This document shows, piece by piece, positions 24,119-32,402 of a stretch of DNA of 64,000 nucleotides. A model generated the notes under the pieces. That model was given only the letters and a program-made list of their open reading frames with translations, searched no databases and was not told the DNA's origin. Position 1 is the first letter of the stretch. Each line of letters begins with the position of its first letter. Made by a program: the position numbers and the translations under genes. Source of the stretch: Amorphoplanes friuliensis DSM 7358 (GTDB taxonomy: Bacteria > Actinomycetota > Actinomycetes > Mycobacteriales > Micromonosporaceae). Location of the stretch: assembly GCF_000494755.1 (NCBI RefSeq), contig NC_022657.1:8090001-8154000 (forward strand). Direction: 5' to 3'.

Positions 24119-25048
24119 TCAGGGAATGAGCCGGGACGTGTCGTCCGCGAGGTACCGCACGCCGGTGAGGTCGGCCGACACGGACCACAGCCGGGAGCCG
24201 GCGGCGAGGTCGTCACCCGGCGGGACCAGCGGGGCGAAATGCACCTTGGAGTCCCATTTACGGATCGACGGCCCGAGGAAGGTCAGCGGCTCGGCGGCCG
24301 GGCTCGTCGCCGCGAAGAGAATCGGCTCGGTGCCCCGCTCGGCACTGCGGGCCAACAGCGGTGTGGCGATCGCCACGAAGGCCTTCTGGGCCAGTCCCGC
24401 GTTCGAGTCGTGCATCGGCGTGGTGGCCATCCCGGGGTGGGCGAGGAAGCTGCGCACCGGGCTGTCGGTACGCCGCAGCCGGCGCTCCAGCTCGGCTCCG
24501 AAGAGGACGTTGGCGAGCTTCGACCGCACGTACGCGGAACCGGCCGACCAGGACCGCTCACCCTGCAGGTTGCCGAAGTCGAGACCGGTCCGCAGGCGGC
24601 TGTAGAAGTTGGACGCGACGGTGACGATCCGCGGGTCGCGATCGGGCCGGAAGAGGTCGAGCAGCAGCCCGGTGAGCGCGTAGTGGCCGAGGTGGTTGGT
24701 GGCGAAGACCCGTTCGTGGCCCTGCGGGGTGAGCCGGCGGGTCTGTTCGCCGGTGCCGGCGTTGTTGAGCAGCACGTCGATCGTTCGCCCCTGTTCATGC
24801 AGTGCGGCGGAGAACGCGCGGACCGAGTCCAGGTCGGCGACGTCGAGGTGGCGCACTTCCAGGTCACCTCGCAGCCCGGCGCGTACGCGGTGACCTTTGT
24901 CCGTGTCGCGGACCGCCATGATCACCGTCGCGCCGCGGGCGGCCAGCTCGCGCGCCGCGATCAGGCCGAGGCCACTGCTGGCACCGGTGATCACCACGGT
25001 GCGGCCGGTCTGGTCGGGGATGTCGTCGAAGCGGAACTCGAGTGCCAT
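24119..25048 (-). CDS. Short-chain dehydrogenase/reductase (SDR) family oxidoreductase
   Basis: The 309-residue protein carries the classical Rossmann motif TGASSGLG (residues 21-28), NNAG at the fourth strand, and a YVRSK catalytic Tyr-xxx-Lys pair preceded by a serine-rich loop. The pattern resembles retinol-dehydrogenase/WW-domain oxidoreductase-like SDRs. NADP preference is suggested by AVRDTDKGHR after the second strand (basic residues), but this is inference. It faces a TetR gene across a 98-bp gap with two inverted-repeat operators, so it is probably the regulated target. The substrate is unknown. Confidence 0.85.
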   Translation of the reverse strand: MALEFRFDDIPDQTGRTVVITGASSGLGLIAARELAARGATVIMAVRDTDKGHRVRAGLRGDLEVRHLDVADLDSVRAFSAALHEQGRTIDVLLNNAGTGEQTRRLTPQGHERVFATNHLGHYALTGLLLDLFRPDRDPRIVTVASNFYSRLRTGLDFGNLQGERSWSAGSAYVRSKLANVLFGAELERRLRRTDSPVRSFLAHPGMATTPMHDSNAGLAQKAFVAIATPLLARSAERGTEPILFAATSPAAEPLTFLGPSIRKWDSKVHFAPLVPPGDDLAAGSRLWSVSADLTGVRYLADDTSRLIP

Positions 25049-25073
25049 CGGTGCCTCCGGGAACGAACGAGAG

Positions 25074-25128
25074 CGGATTATTTATCCGCCACGCGGAGAC
25101 CGTAGCATGAGAACGGATTATCTATCCG
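25074..25128. promoter_or_regulatory. Two TetR operator copies between the SDR gene and tetR
   Basis: CGGATTATTTATCCG (25074-25088) and CGGATTATCTATCCG (25114-25128) differ by a single base and share CGGAT/ATCCG arms. They are 40 bp apart start to start. One lies 26 bp before the SDR start and the other 19 bp before the tetR start, so each gene has its own copy. The adjacent TetR-family protein is the likely binder. Confidence 0.75.
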
Positions 25129-25146
25129 ATTGATAGGCTGGATCAC

Positions 25147-25716
25147 ATGGCTCCGACGACCAGCACGGCGGCACTGCGCGCAGACTCCGCCCGCGTGCGC
25201 GAGCGGATGGTGGCCGCCGCCCGCGAGGCGTTCGTGTCGGGTGACACCGACCTGCCGATGAATGCGATCGCCAAGGCGGCCGGCGTCGGTGTCGGCACGA
25301 TGTACAGGCACTTCCCGACCCGGCAGGCGCTGCTGGAGTCGATGGCGGCGGAGAGTTTCGAGGCGCTGGTGACGCAGGCGCGCGTGGCGGCCGCCGAGCC
25401 CGACATCGCCACGGGACTGGCCGGCCTGCTGCGGGCCGCGCTGCAGTGCCAGCTGAGGGACCCGAGTCTGGCGGCCGTCCTGGCGACACCGACCTACGCC
25501 TGCGAGGAGACGCTGGAGCTGAGCCGGGAGCTGGGCGGCGCGAGCATGGAGCTCCTGGAGCGCGCACGGGTCGCCGGCGTCATCCGCCCGGACGTGACCG
25601 CCGACGACATGCGGCGGCTGATGTGCGGGGTCCGCCATGCCGTCGTCTCCGGGGACGACGACGGCACCGTGGCGGACCGCTATCTGACGATCATGATTGC
25701 CGGCCTGAAGCCCTAG
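25147..25716 (+). CDS. TetR family transcriptional regulator
   Basis: The 189-residue protein has an N-terminal helix-turn-helix of TetR type (MNAIAKAAGVGVGTMYRHFPTRQALLESMAAE) and a short helical C-terminal domain (QLRDPSLAAVLATPTYACEETLELSRELG). It is divergent from the SDR gene with paired operators between them. Its TAG stop codon lies in CTAG at 25713-25716, the target site of the IS element that follows directly. The insertion duplicated CTAG, so the regulator kept its stop codon and full length. Confidence 0.85.
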   Translation: MAPTTSTAALRADSARVRERMVAAAREAFVSGDTDLPMNAIAKAAGVGVGTMYRHFPTRQALLESMAAESFEALVTQARVAAAEPDIATGLAGLLRAALQCQLRDPSLAAVLATPTYACEETLELSRELGGASMELLERARVAGVIRPDVTADDMRRLMCGVRHAVVSGDDDGTVADRYLTIMIAGLKP

Positions 25717-25783
25717 TAGTGCTTTGTCATCTTTTGGGTGGGTGACGGTGACATATCAATGCTGATCTTGGTGTCCTGGAGGG

Positions 25784-27037
25784 ATGGACACTGCTGAGGT
25801 TCAGCAACTGGCCGATGATCTGGACGCGTTCGTGGCGGATGTGTTCGCTTCATTGACCAGGTCGCGGTGGCAGGAGCGCGCCGAGCATTACCTGCGCGGT
25901 CTGATGTTGGACGGTCGTCGCAAGTCGATCCAGCCGATGGCGGCCCGGCTTGCCGGGCCGCACGAACAGGCGTTGAACCATTTCGTCACCAACAGTCCGT
26001 GGGATGCCGCGTTGGTGCGCCGACGGCTGGCGGTGCGGATGGACGAGGCGATCGTCCCGGCTGCGTGGGCGTTGGACGACACCGGCTGGCTCAAATACGG
26101 TACCGCGTCGGTGGGTGTGACCCGGCAATACACCGGCACGGCCGGGAAAGTGACCAACTGCCAGATCGGAGTCAGCCTGAACCTGGTCACCGACACCGCG
26201 TCGTGCCCGGTCGACTGGCGGCTGTTCGTTCCCGAGTCCTGGGACCCGGCCAGCGACAAGGCCACCTCCGAGACCCCCGAGCGCCGCCGCAAAACCGGAA
26301 TGCCGGACGACGTCGTGCATCGCGAGAAGTGGCGTCTGGGCATGGACATGATCGATGAAGCCCGCGGGTGGGGGCTGACGCCGCCGTTGATCGTCGCTGA
26401 TGCCGGTTACGGCGACGCCGCTGAGTTCCGCCAAGGTCTCGAGGACCGGAACCTGAGCTACGTCGTCGGCGTGAACTGCGCGCATACCGCTTTCACCATC
26501 GACGCCCAGCGCACCTCACCCCCGTATAAGGGTGCTGGCCGGCGGCCGCCGCTGATCTACCGGCAAGCCGCACCCGGCCTCAAAACCCACGTCTTGGCCG
26601 CCGGCCGCGACGCGACTCGCAGGGTCACCTGGCGCGAGGGTTCACGCCGCCGGGCCGGCAAAGCCCGGAAGATGGGCGGCAGTTTCGTGTTCCTGCGGCT
26701 GCGTCCCGCCAGCCTGGTGCATCGCCGGGCCGTCGGCTTCGACGAAGACCTGCCCGTGCGGTGGCTGATCGCCGAATGGCCACCCGGCGAGCCGGAACCG
26801 ACCCGCTACTGGCTGTCGAACCTGCCCGCCACGACCCCATATCGGCACCTCGTCAGGCAGGCCAAGCTGCGCTGGCGCATCGAACACGACTACCGCGAGG
26901 TCAAAACCGGGCTCGGCCTGGACCACTACGAAGGCCGCACCTGGCAAGGCTGGCACCACCACACCACCCTGGTCTCCGCCGCTCACGCGTTTCTCACCCT
27001 GCAACGCCTGGACCCAAAAACCCGTGCGCCGGAATGA
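25784..27037 (+). CDS. IS701-family DDE transposase
   Basis: The 417-residue protein has the family's ALDDTGWLKYG (first Asp), IVADAGYGD (second Asp) and RWRIEHDYREVKTGLGLDHYEGRTWQGWHHH (Glu) blocks, and an HFVTNSPWD N-terminal motif. The catalytic triad is therefore intact. The ATG is 67 bp inside the left end. Near the 3' end a CCCAAAA heptamer at 27013-27019 is in the correct phase for -1 slippage into a 3' frame that runs to 27153. The stop codon also overlaps an ATG (ATGA), so a tail could be added or made separately. Confidence 0.9.
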   Translation: MDTAEVQQLADDLDAFVADVFASLTRSRWQERAEHYLRGLMLDGRRKSIQPMAARLAGPHEQALNHFVTNSPWDAALVRRRLAVRMDEAIVPAAWALDDTGWLKYGTASVGVTRQYTGTAGKVTNCQIGVSLNLVTDTASCPVDWRLFVPESWDPASDKATSETPERRRKTGMPDDVVHREKWRLGMDMIDEARGWGLTPPLIVADAGYGDAAEFRQGLEDRNLSYVVGVNCAHTAFTIDAQRTSPPYKGAGRRPPLIYRQAAPGLKTHVLAAGRDATRRVTWREGSRRRAGKARKMGGSFVFLRLRPASLVHRRAVGFDEDLPVRWLIAEWPPGEPEPTRYWLSNLPATTPYRHLVRQAKLRWRIEHDYREVKTGLGLDHYEGRTWQGWHHHTTLVSAAHAFLTLQRLDPKTRAPE

Positions 27038-27153
27038 CTCTCTACGCCGTACTCCGACGCCTGCAACACCTGCTGGCCCGCCTCATCGGCACCTGCCCGA
27101 CCTGCCAAACCCGCTTTCCGCAACGAAAAACCCGCGCGGGAAGAGGACCATGA
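27034..27153 (+). CDS. Short 3' reading frame of the IS701 element, possible transposase tail
   Basis: A 39-codon frame starts at an ATG overlapping the transposase stop and ends 10 bp before the end of the element. It encodes MTLYAVLRRLQHLLARLIG, then CPTC, and a basic end. The CxxC motif and amphipathic helix look protein-like. It is -1 relative to the transposase and could be reached by slippage or by reinitiation. Alternatively it is the remnant of a longer ancestral C-terminus cut off by a small indel. Confidence 0.35.
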   Translation: MTLYAVLRRLQHLLARLIGTCPTCQTRFPQRKTRAGRGP

Positions 27154-27167
27154 CAAAGCACTACTAG

Positions 27168-27275
27168 GGGGTGTCTGGTGGATCACGGCGAGTCTGCGGC
27201 GAGGTCCAGGTTTCGCGTCGCCAGTGGGCCGGAAGCTGGGCCCGGCGCAGGCCGTCGTGATCCACCAGACACCCC
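27168..27275. mobile_element. 108-bp non-coding mini-element (MITE-like) with 20-bp perfect inverted repeats
   Basis: The ends are GGGGTGTCTGGTGGATCACG (27168-27187) and its exact complement (27256-27275). They are bordered by CTAG on both sides (27164-27167 and 27276-27279), which extends the symmetry to 24 bp. The 68-bp interior has no reading frame. This is the structure of a miniature inverted-repeat element or an internally deleted insertion sequence. The parent family is not certain; the ends differ from those of the neighbouring IS701 element. The right CTAG contains the stop codon of the mutase gene. Confidence 0.85.
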
Positions 27276-28949
27276 CTAGAAGCGGGCGGGCTCGCGGTAG
27301 ATCCCCCACTCGCCCTTGAGCGCCTCACAGATCTCGCCCAGCGTCGCCTCGGCGCGGGCGGCGTCCAGCATCGCGGGGATCATGTTCTCCTTCGTGCGGG
27401 AGACGTCGACGAGACGGGTGAGCGCCTGCTGCACGCGTACGGGATCGCGGTTGTCCTTGCGGGCACCCAGCGCGCGCTTCTGCTCGACCTCGACCTCGTG
27501 GGAGACGCGAAGGATCTCCAGATCCTTCGCGACCGTGCCGGTGTGGACGTTGACGCCGACGATGCGCTTCTCGTTCTTCTCCAGCGCCTGCTGATAGACG
27601 AAGGCCGCCTCGGCGATGTGCGAGGTGAACCAGCCGTCCTCGATGCCGCGGAGGATGCCCGAGGTCATGCTGCCGTCGTGGCCGAGCTCGCGGATGCGGG
27701 TGAAGATCTCCTCCGCCTCGGCCTCGATGCGGTCGGTGAGCGCCTCGACGTACCAGGAGCCGCCCAGCGGGTCGGCCACATTGGTCACGCCGGTCTCCTC
27801 CATCAGCACCTGCTGGGTCCGCAGGGCGATCTCGGCGGACTCGTCGGTCGGCAGGGCGAGGGTCTCGTCGAGGGCGTTGGTGTGCAGGGAGTTGGTGCCG
27901 CCGAGAATCGCGGCCAGCGCCTCGACCGCCGTGCGGACGACGTTGTTGACCGGCTGCTGGGCGGTCAGGGACACACCGGCGGTCTGGGTGTGGAACTTGA
28001 GCCAGAGCGCCTTCTCGCTGGTCGCGCCGTAGTCGTCACGCAGGTGCCGGGCCCAGATGCGGCGGGCCGCGCGGAACTTGGCGATCTCCTCGAAGAAGTC
28101 GACGTGCGCGTCGAAGAAGAAGCTCAGCCCGGGGGCGAAGGTGTTGACGTCGAGACCGCGGGACAGGCCCAGCTCGACGTACCCGAAGCCGTCCGCCAGG
28201 GTGTACGCCAGCTCCTGCGCGGCGGTCGAACCGGCCTCGCGGATGTGATAGCCGGAGACGCTGAGCGGCTTGTACTTCGGGATCTCGGCGGCGCAGTATT
28301 CCATCAGGTCGCCGATGAGGCGCAGGTGCGGCTCGGGCTCGAAGAGCCACTCCTTCTGCGCGATGTACTCCTTGAAGATGTCGGTCTGCAGCGTGCCGTC
28401 GAGTTTGCCGAGGTCGGCGCCCTGACGTTCGGCGGCGACGAGATACATCACGAAGATGGGCACGGCCGGGCCGGAGATCGTCATGCTCGTCGTGGTCTGC
28501 TGCAGGTCGATGCCGTCGAAGAGCACTTCCATGTCGGCGGCGGTGTCGATGGCAACACCGCAGTGGCCGACCTCGCCGAGTGACTGCGGATCGTCGGAGT
28601 CGCGACCCATCAGCGTCGGCATGTCGAAGGCGACGCTCAGCCCGCCACCACCGGCCGCGAGGATCATCTTGTAGCGCTCGTTCGTCTGGCGCGCGTTGCC
28701 GAAACCCGCGAACTGCCGGATGGTCCAGGTCCGTCCGCGATAACCGGTCGGATAGAGACCCCGGGTGTACGGGAACTCGCCCGGCCACCCGATCCGCTCG
28801 AAGTCCTCGACCGTGTCGCCGTCAGCGGGACCGTACACGGGGTCGACGGGCGACCCGGACAGCGTGGTGAAGTCTGCGTCCCGCTTGCGGGCGGCGTCGT
28901 AGCGCTGCTGCCAGCGCTCCCGGCCGGCGGCGATGTCGGCTGCGTCCAT
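27276..28949 (-). CDS. icmA: Acyl-CoA mutase large subunit (IcmA / methylmalonyl-CoA mutase family)
   Basis: From the ATG at 28949 (a start three codons upstream is possible) the protein has 557 residues. It covers the TIM-barrel half of a B12-dependent mutase but not the C-terminal cobalamin domain with DxHxxG. Landmarks are GYRGRTWTIRQFAGFGNARQTNERYKMIL, GGGGLSVAFDMPTLMGRDSDDP, and SVSGYHIREAG with the catalytic histidine, then TAQQPVNNVVRTAVEALAAILGGTNSLHTN. Length and sequence fit isobutyryl-CoA mutase large subunits, which need a separate small B12-binding subunit; none is in this window. Its TAG stop is in the CTAG at the edge of the mini-element. Confidence 0.85.
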   Translation of the reverse strand: MDAADIAAGRERWQQRYDAARKRDADFTTLSGSPVDPVYGPADGDTVEDFERIGWPGEFPYTRGLYPTGYRGRTWTIRQFAGFGNARQTNERYKMILAAGGGGLSVAFDMPTLMGRDSDDPQSLGEVGHCGVAIDTAADMEVLFDGIDLQQTTTSMTISGPAVPIFVMYLVAAERQGADLGKLDGTLQTDIFKEYIAQKEWLFEPEPHLRLIGDLMEYCAAEIPKYKPLSVSGYHIREAGSTAAQELAYTLADGFGYVELGLSRGLDVNTFAPGLSFFFDAHVDFFEEIAKFRAARRIWARHLRDDYGATSEKALWLKFHTQTAGVSLTAQQPVNNVVRTAVEALAAILGGTNSLHTNALDETLALPTDESAEIALRTQQVLMEETGVTNVADPLGGSWYVEALTDRIEAEAEEIFTRIRELGHDGSMTSGILRGIEDGWFTSHIAEAAFVYQQALEKNEKRIVGVNVHTGTVAKDLEILRVSHEVEVEQKRALGARKDNRDPVRVQQALTRLVDVSRTKENMIPAMLDAARAEATLGEICEALKGEWGIYREPARF

Positions 28950-29094
28950 GGCGCACATCGTAGGCCCAAAGCTGAACGATCGCTAAGGCCTCGTCGACGT
29001 TATGACGTTTTCAGCATGTTCACAGGATGGCAATCGATCGGTAGATCTAGATGCGTGGCCACCGCCACGGTCCCCCACCGTTCAGGAGTCCCCC

Positions 29095-30639
29095 TTGAAA
29101 CGATCTCTCGCTGCCGTCGGCTCCGCCCTGCTCATGGGCGGCCTGCTGACGGGCGTCGGAGCGACCTCGGCAGCCGCCGCGCCCGACCCCCTGTCGCCGT
29201 CCGCGCACCGCGCCGCCCTCAAGGCGAGCGCCGCGGACGCCTTTGCCGTCAAGGCCACGGCCAAGGACGCCGACGGTACGACCCACGTGCGGTACACCCG
29301 CACGTACGAGGGCCTGCGGGTTCTCGGCGGTGACCTCGTCATGCACGGCACGAAGGACGGCGCGTTCCGCCAGGCCTCCGTCGGCCTCGCCGCGCCGCTG
29401 ACGCTGAGCACCACACCCAAGCGGGCCGCCTCGACCGCGAGTGCCACGGCCAAGGCCCACTTCACCGGTACGGTCAGCGCGGTGGGCGCCCCCGAGCTCG
29501 TGGTCGACGCGACCAGCGGCACCGGCACGCTGGCCTACGAGACGGTGGTCGAGGGCTTCGGCGAGGACGGGCAGACCCCCTCCAAGCTGCACGTCGTGAC
29601 CGACGCGACCACCGGTGCCGTGCTCAGCTCCTGGGACACCGTGGAGACGGCGACCGGCAGCGGCCGCAGCGTCTACTCCGGGACCGTGTCACTGACCACG
29701 ACCCAGGTATCCACCACCAGCTTCAGCCTGAAGGACGCGTCGCACGGCAACGGCACCACCTGCGACATGAACAACCGGACCTCAGGCACCTGCACGCTCT
29801 TCACCGACGCCGACAACACGTGGGGCACCGGGGCGACCTCCAACCGGCAGTCGGCTGCGGTCGACGCGCACTACGGCGCCGCCAAGACCTACGACTACTA
29901 CAACACCACGTTCGGCCGGAAGGGCATCTTCAACAACGGCACCGGTGTGCCGTCGCGGGTGCACTACGGCAGCGCGTACGTGAACGCGTTCTGGGACGGC
30001 TCCTCGATGACCTACGGCGACGGCAGCGGCAACGCCCGCCCGCTGGTCTCGCTGGACGTGGCCGGTCACGAGATGTCGCACGGTGTCACCGAGCGCACCG
30101 CCAACCTGACCTACTCCGGTGAGTCCGGCGGTCTCAACGAGGCCACCTCCGACATCTTCGGCACGATGGTCGAGTTCTACGCCGCGAACAGCAGCGACGC
30201 CGGCGACTACCTGATCGGCGAGAAGATCAACATCAACGGCAACGGCGCGCCGCTGCGGTACATGTACAACCCGACGCTGGACGGCAAGGGCATCGGCTGC
30301 TGGTCGACGAGCACGAAGAACGTCGACGTGCACTACTCCTCGGGTGTCGGCAACCACTTCTTCTTCAACCTGGCCGAGGGCACCGGCGCCACCGCGTACG
30401 GCACCTCGCCTGTCTGCAGCGGTGCCGGCGCGGTGACGGGCATCGGGCGCAGCAAGGCCGCGGCGATCTGGTACCGCGCGCTGAGCACCTACTTCACCTC
30501 GAGCACCAACTACAAGGCGGCCCGCGGTTACACCCTCTCGGCCGCGACCGACCTCTACGGCAAGTGCGGCACCGAGTACAAGGCGGTCCAGAAGGCGTGG
30601 ACGGCGGTCAACGTGACCGGAACCGACGCCGCCTGCTGA
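29095..30639 (+). CDS. Secreted M4 (thermolysin family) neutral metalloprotease
   Basis: I chose the TTG at 29095, six bases after AGGAG. It gives a clean signal peptide (MKRSLAAVGSALLMGGLL...SAAAA), and the longer open frame from 29002 does not. The 514-residue preproprotein has an FTP/PepSY-like propeptide (about 35-200) and then the M4 catalytic domain with H325-E-M-S-H329. The third zinc ligand E349 lies in GLNEATSDIFG, with the spacing seen in thermolysin. The mature enzyme ends without an added domain. It is exported and probably degrades external protein. A strong terminator follows at 30651. Confidence 0.92.
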   Translation: MKRSLAAVGSALLMGGLLTGVGATSAAAAPDPLSPSAHRAALKASAADAFAVKATAKDADGTTHVRYTRTYEGLRVLGGDLVMHGTKDGAFRQASVGLAAPLTLSTTPKRAASTASATAKAHFTGTVSAVGAPELVVDATSGTGTLAYETVVEGFGEDGQTPSKLHVVTDATTGAVLSSWDTVETATGSGRSVYSGTVSLTTTQVSTTSFSLKDASHGNGTTCDMNNRTSGTCTLFTDADNTWGTGATSNRQSAAVDAHYGAAKTYDYYNTTFGRKGIFNNGTGVPSRVHYGSAYVNAFWDGSSMTYGDGSGNARPLVSLDVAGHEMSHGVTERTANLTYSGESGGLNEATSDIFGTMVEFYAANSSDAGDYLIGEKININGNGAPLRYMYNPTLDGKGIGCWSTSTKNVDVHYSSGVGNHFFFNLAEGTGATAYGTSPVCSGAGAVTGIGRSKAAAIWYRALSTYFTSSTNYKAARGYTLSAATDLYGKCGTEYKAVQKAWTAVNVTGTDAAC

Positions 30640-30650
30640 TCCCGGCGCTG

Positions 30651-30682
30651 ATGCCCGGCGATGCCTCCGCATCGCCGGGCAT
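30651..30682 (+). terminator. Intrinsic terminator after the M4 protease gene
   Basis: A perfect 14-bp stem, ATGCCCGGCGATGC (30651-30664) with GCATCGCCGGGCAT (30669-30682), encloses a 4-base loop CTCC and is followed by TAGTTTGT. It lies 12 bp after the protease stop. Confidence 0.8.
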
Positions 30683-30694
30683 TAGTTTGTCGCC

Positions 30695-31297
30695 ATGAAG
30701 ATCATGCGGCTGGTCGCCGCCCTCGCGGTGGTCGCCGGTGTGGTGCTGACCGCGTCCGGGCCGGCGACACTCACCGGCCTGCTGCCGTACTTCACGATCC
30801 AGAGCAACGTCGCGTACGGGATCTTCGCGGTCTGGTCCCTGTCGGGCCGGACGACCCCACCGGCCTGGAAGGGTGCGGTGACGCTCTACGTCGCGATCAC
30901 CGGGCTGGTCTACCACCTGGTGCTCGACAACCCGGCGAGCGGCTTCGCGGCCGGCCCGGTCGAACGTGCCCTGCCCGAGGCGATCGGCAACCAGCTGCTG
31001 CACACGGTCGTGCCCCTGCTCGCCGTGCTCGACTGGATCCTCTTCGACGAGCGCGGCCGCTTCCGCTGGCGGTACGCGCTCTACTGGCTGGCCTTCCCGC
31101 TCGGCTACCTGGCGTTCGCGTTGATCCGCGGGCTGATCGTGCACAGGTACCCGTACCCGTTCATCGACGTCCGGGAGCTGGGCTACGACGGCGTCGCCAT
31201 CAGCGCGACCGGCTTCGCCCTGGCGTTCTGGCTCCTCGGCCTGCTCTTCGTGGCGATCGACCGCGGCAGTGCACGACTGCGCCGGCGAGCTACTTGA
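30695..31297 (+). CDS. Pr6Pr family six-helix membrane protein
   Basis: The 200-residue protein has six predicted membrane segments. Motifs include FTIQSNVAYGIFAVWSL, LVYHLVLDNPASGF, NQLLHTVVPLLAVLDWILF and a conserved YPYPFIDVRELGYDGVA loop. This is the signature of the Pr6Pr (FAR-17a/AIG1-like) membrane protein group of actinobacteria. The biochemical role is unestablished; a hydrolase activity on lipids is known for distant eukaryotic relatives. Its 3' end overlaps the convergent sugar-binding lipoprotein gene by eight bases. Confidence 0.7.
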   Translation: MKIMRLVAALAVVAGVVLTASGPATLTGLLPYFTIQSNVAYGIFAVWSLSGRTTPPAWKGAVTLYVAITGLVYHLVLDNPASGFAAGPVERALPEAIGNQLLHTVVPLLAVLDWILFDERGRFRWRYALYWLAFPLGYLAFALIRGLIVHRYPYPFIDVRELGYDGVAISATGFALAFWLLGLLFVAIDRGSARLRRRAT

Positions 31298-32402
31298 TGC
31301 CGGCCTCGCGGCACAGCGCGGCGAAGCGGCCGGAGCAGACGGCCTTCTTCTCCACGAAGCGGTCCTTGATGACGTCGTTGATGTCTTCGAGGAAGATCGC
31401 CTGCGGGTCCTCGAGGACCGACTGCACGTAGGCGCCGGACTCGGGGTCCTTGACCCTGTCCACCGTGGTCGGCGTCTCGCCCTTGAAGAGCTTGATGGCG
31501 AGGTCGGCGGCGGCGTCGGCTTCCTTCTTGATCGCCTTGTAGACCGTCATGCACTGGTCGCCGGCGAGGATGTTCTGCAGGCCCTGGACCGTGGCGTCCT
31601 GACCGGTGACCGGGACCTTGCCGTTCATGTTGTTCTTCTTGAGGACCTCGATCGCGGCGTTGGCCAGGCCGTCGTTCGCCGCCAGCACACCGTCGATCTT
31701 CCGGCCGGTCTGGTTCCACATCTCCTGGAAGACGACGCCGGCTTCCTTGTTGTTCCAGTCGGCGACCCACTGGTCCGGGCCCTTGAGGAAGGTGCCGTCG
31801 TCGTACTTCGGCTGGAGGACCGACTCGTAGCCGTCCTTGAACAGGGTGGCGTTGTTGTCGGTCGGCGACCCGTTGAGGTCGGCGATCAGCGGGCTCTTGG
31901 CGTTCTTCTCGGTGAGACAGCGTGTCAGGCCCTTGCCCTGCTGCTCGCCGACGGCGACGTTGTCGAAGCTGACGTAGTAGTCGGCGCCGCCGTTGAGCGT
32001 CAGCCGGTCGTAGTCGATCGTCTTGATGCCGGCGGCCTTCGCCTTGTTGAGCACGGCCTTGCCGGTGCCCGAGTCGAGGTTGACGGTGATCAGGACCTTG
32101 ACGCCGCCGTTGATCATGCCGTCGGCGATCGACGCGAACTTCGCCTTGTCGCCCTGCGCGTTCTGGATGTCGACGGGCACGTCCGCCGCGTCGAAGGCCG
32201 CCTTCAGCAGCTTGGGGTCGTCGGTCCCCCAGCGCTGCGAGGTGGTGGTGTCGGGGAGGATCACGCCGACCTTGCCGCCGCCACCCCCGCGGTTACCGCT
32301 TCCGCCGGAGGTGCCTCCGTCGCCGTCGTCGTCGGTGCACGCGGCCGTGCCACCGAGCGCGATCAGACCGACCGCAACCAGAGCGAACATCTTCGTACGC
32401 AT
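31290..32402 (-). CDS. Sugar ABC transporter substrate-binding lipoprotein (XylF/ChvE-like)
   Basis: The ATG at 32402 follows GGAGGAAG and gives a 370-residue protein with a lipoprotein signal ending GTAAC (C22). A Gly/Asp/Ser linker and a type-1 periplasmic-binding-protein fold follow. Motifs such as VGVILPDTTTSQRW, INGGVKVLITVNLDSGTGKAVLNKAKAAGIKTIDYDR and VLAANDGLANAAIEVLKKN are typical of D-xylose/multi-sugar binding proteins. No ATPase or permease gene lies next to it, so it is an orphan whose transporter must be elsewhere or that serves as a sugar sensor. A diguanylate cyclase gene lies upstream on the same strand, 94 bp away. Confidence 0.82.
   Translation of the reverse strand: MRTKMFALVAVGLIALGGTAACTDDDGDGGTSGGSGNRGGGGGKVGVILPDTTTSQRWGTDDPKLLKAAFDAADVPVDIQNAQGDKAKFASIADGMINGGVKVLITVNLDSGTGKAVLNKAKAAGIKTIDYDRLTLNGGADYYVSFDNVAVGEQQGKGLTRCLTEKNAKSPLIADLNGSPTDNNATLFKDGYESVLQPKYDDGTFLKGPDQWVADWNNKEAGVVFQEMWNQTGRKIDGVLAANDGLANAAIEVLKKNNMNGKVPVTGQDATVQGLQNILAGDQCMTVYKAIKKEADAAADLAIKLFKGETPTTVDRVKDPESGAYVQSVLEDPQAIFLEDINDVIKDRFVEKKAVCSGRFAALCREAGIK

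Larger units (their letters stand above)
25717..27163 (+). mobile_element. IS701-family insertion sequence, complete, 1447 bp
   Basis: The ends are perfect 14-bp inverted repeats, TAGTGCTTTGTCAT (25717-25730) and its complement (27150-27163). They are flanked on both sides by CTAG (25713-25716 and 27164-27167), read as a 4-bp target duplication. One DDE transposase gene fills the element. The left CTAG contains the tetR stop codon. The right CTAG is also the left border of the 108-bp mini-element that follows. The intact ends and gene suggest recent, possibly active, insertion. Confidence 0.88.

Noticed and set aside
29002..29094. Earlier ATG for the M4 protease
   Set aside because: It would place about 30 polar residues before the signal peptide; the TTG at 29095 with AGGAG upstream is better.
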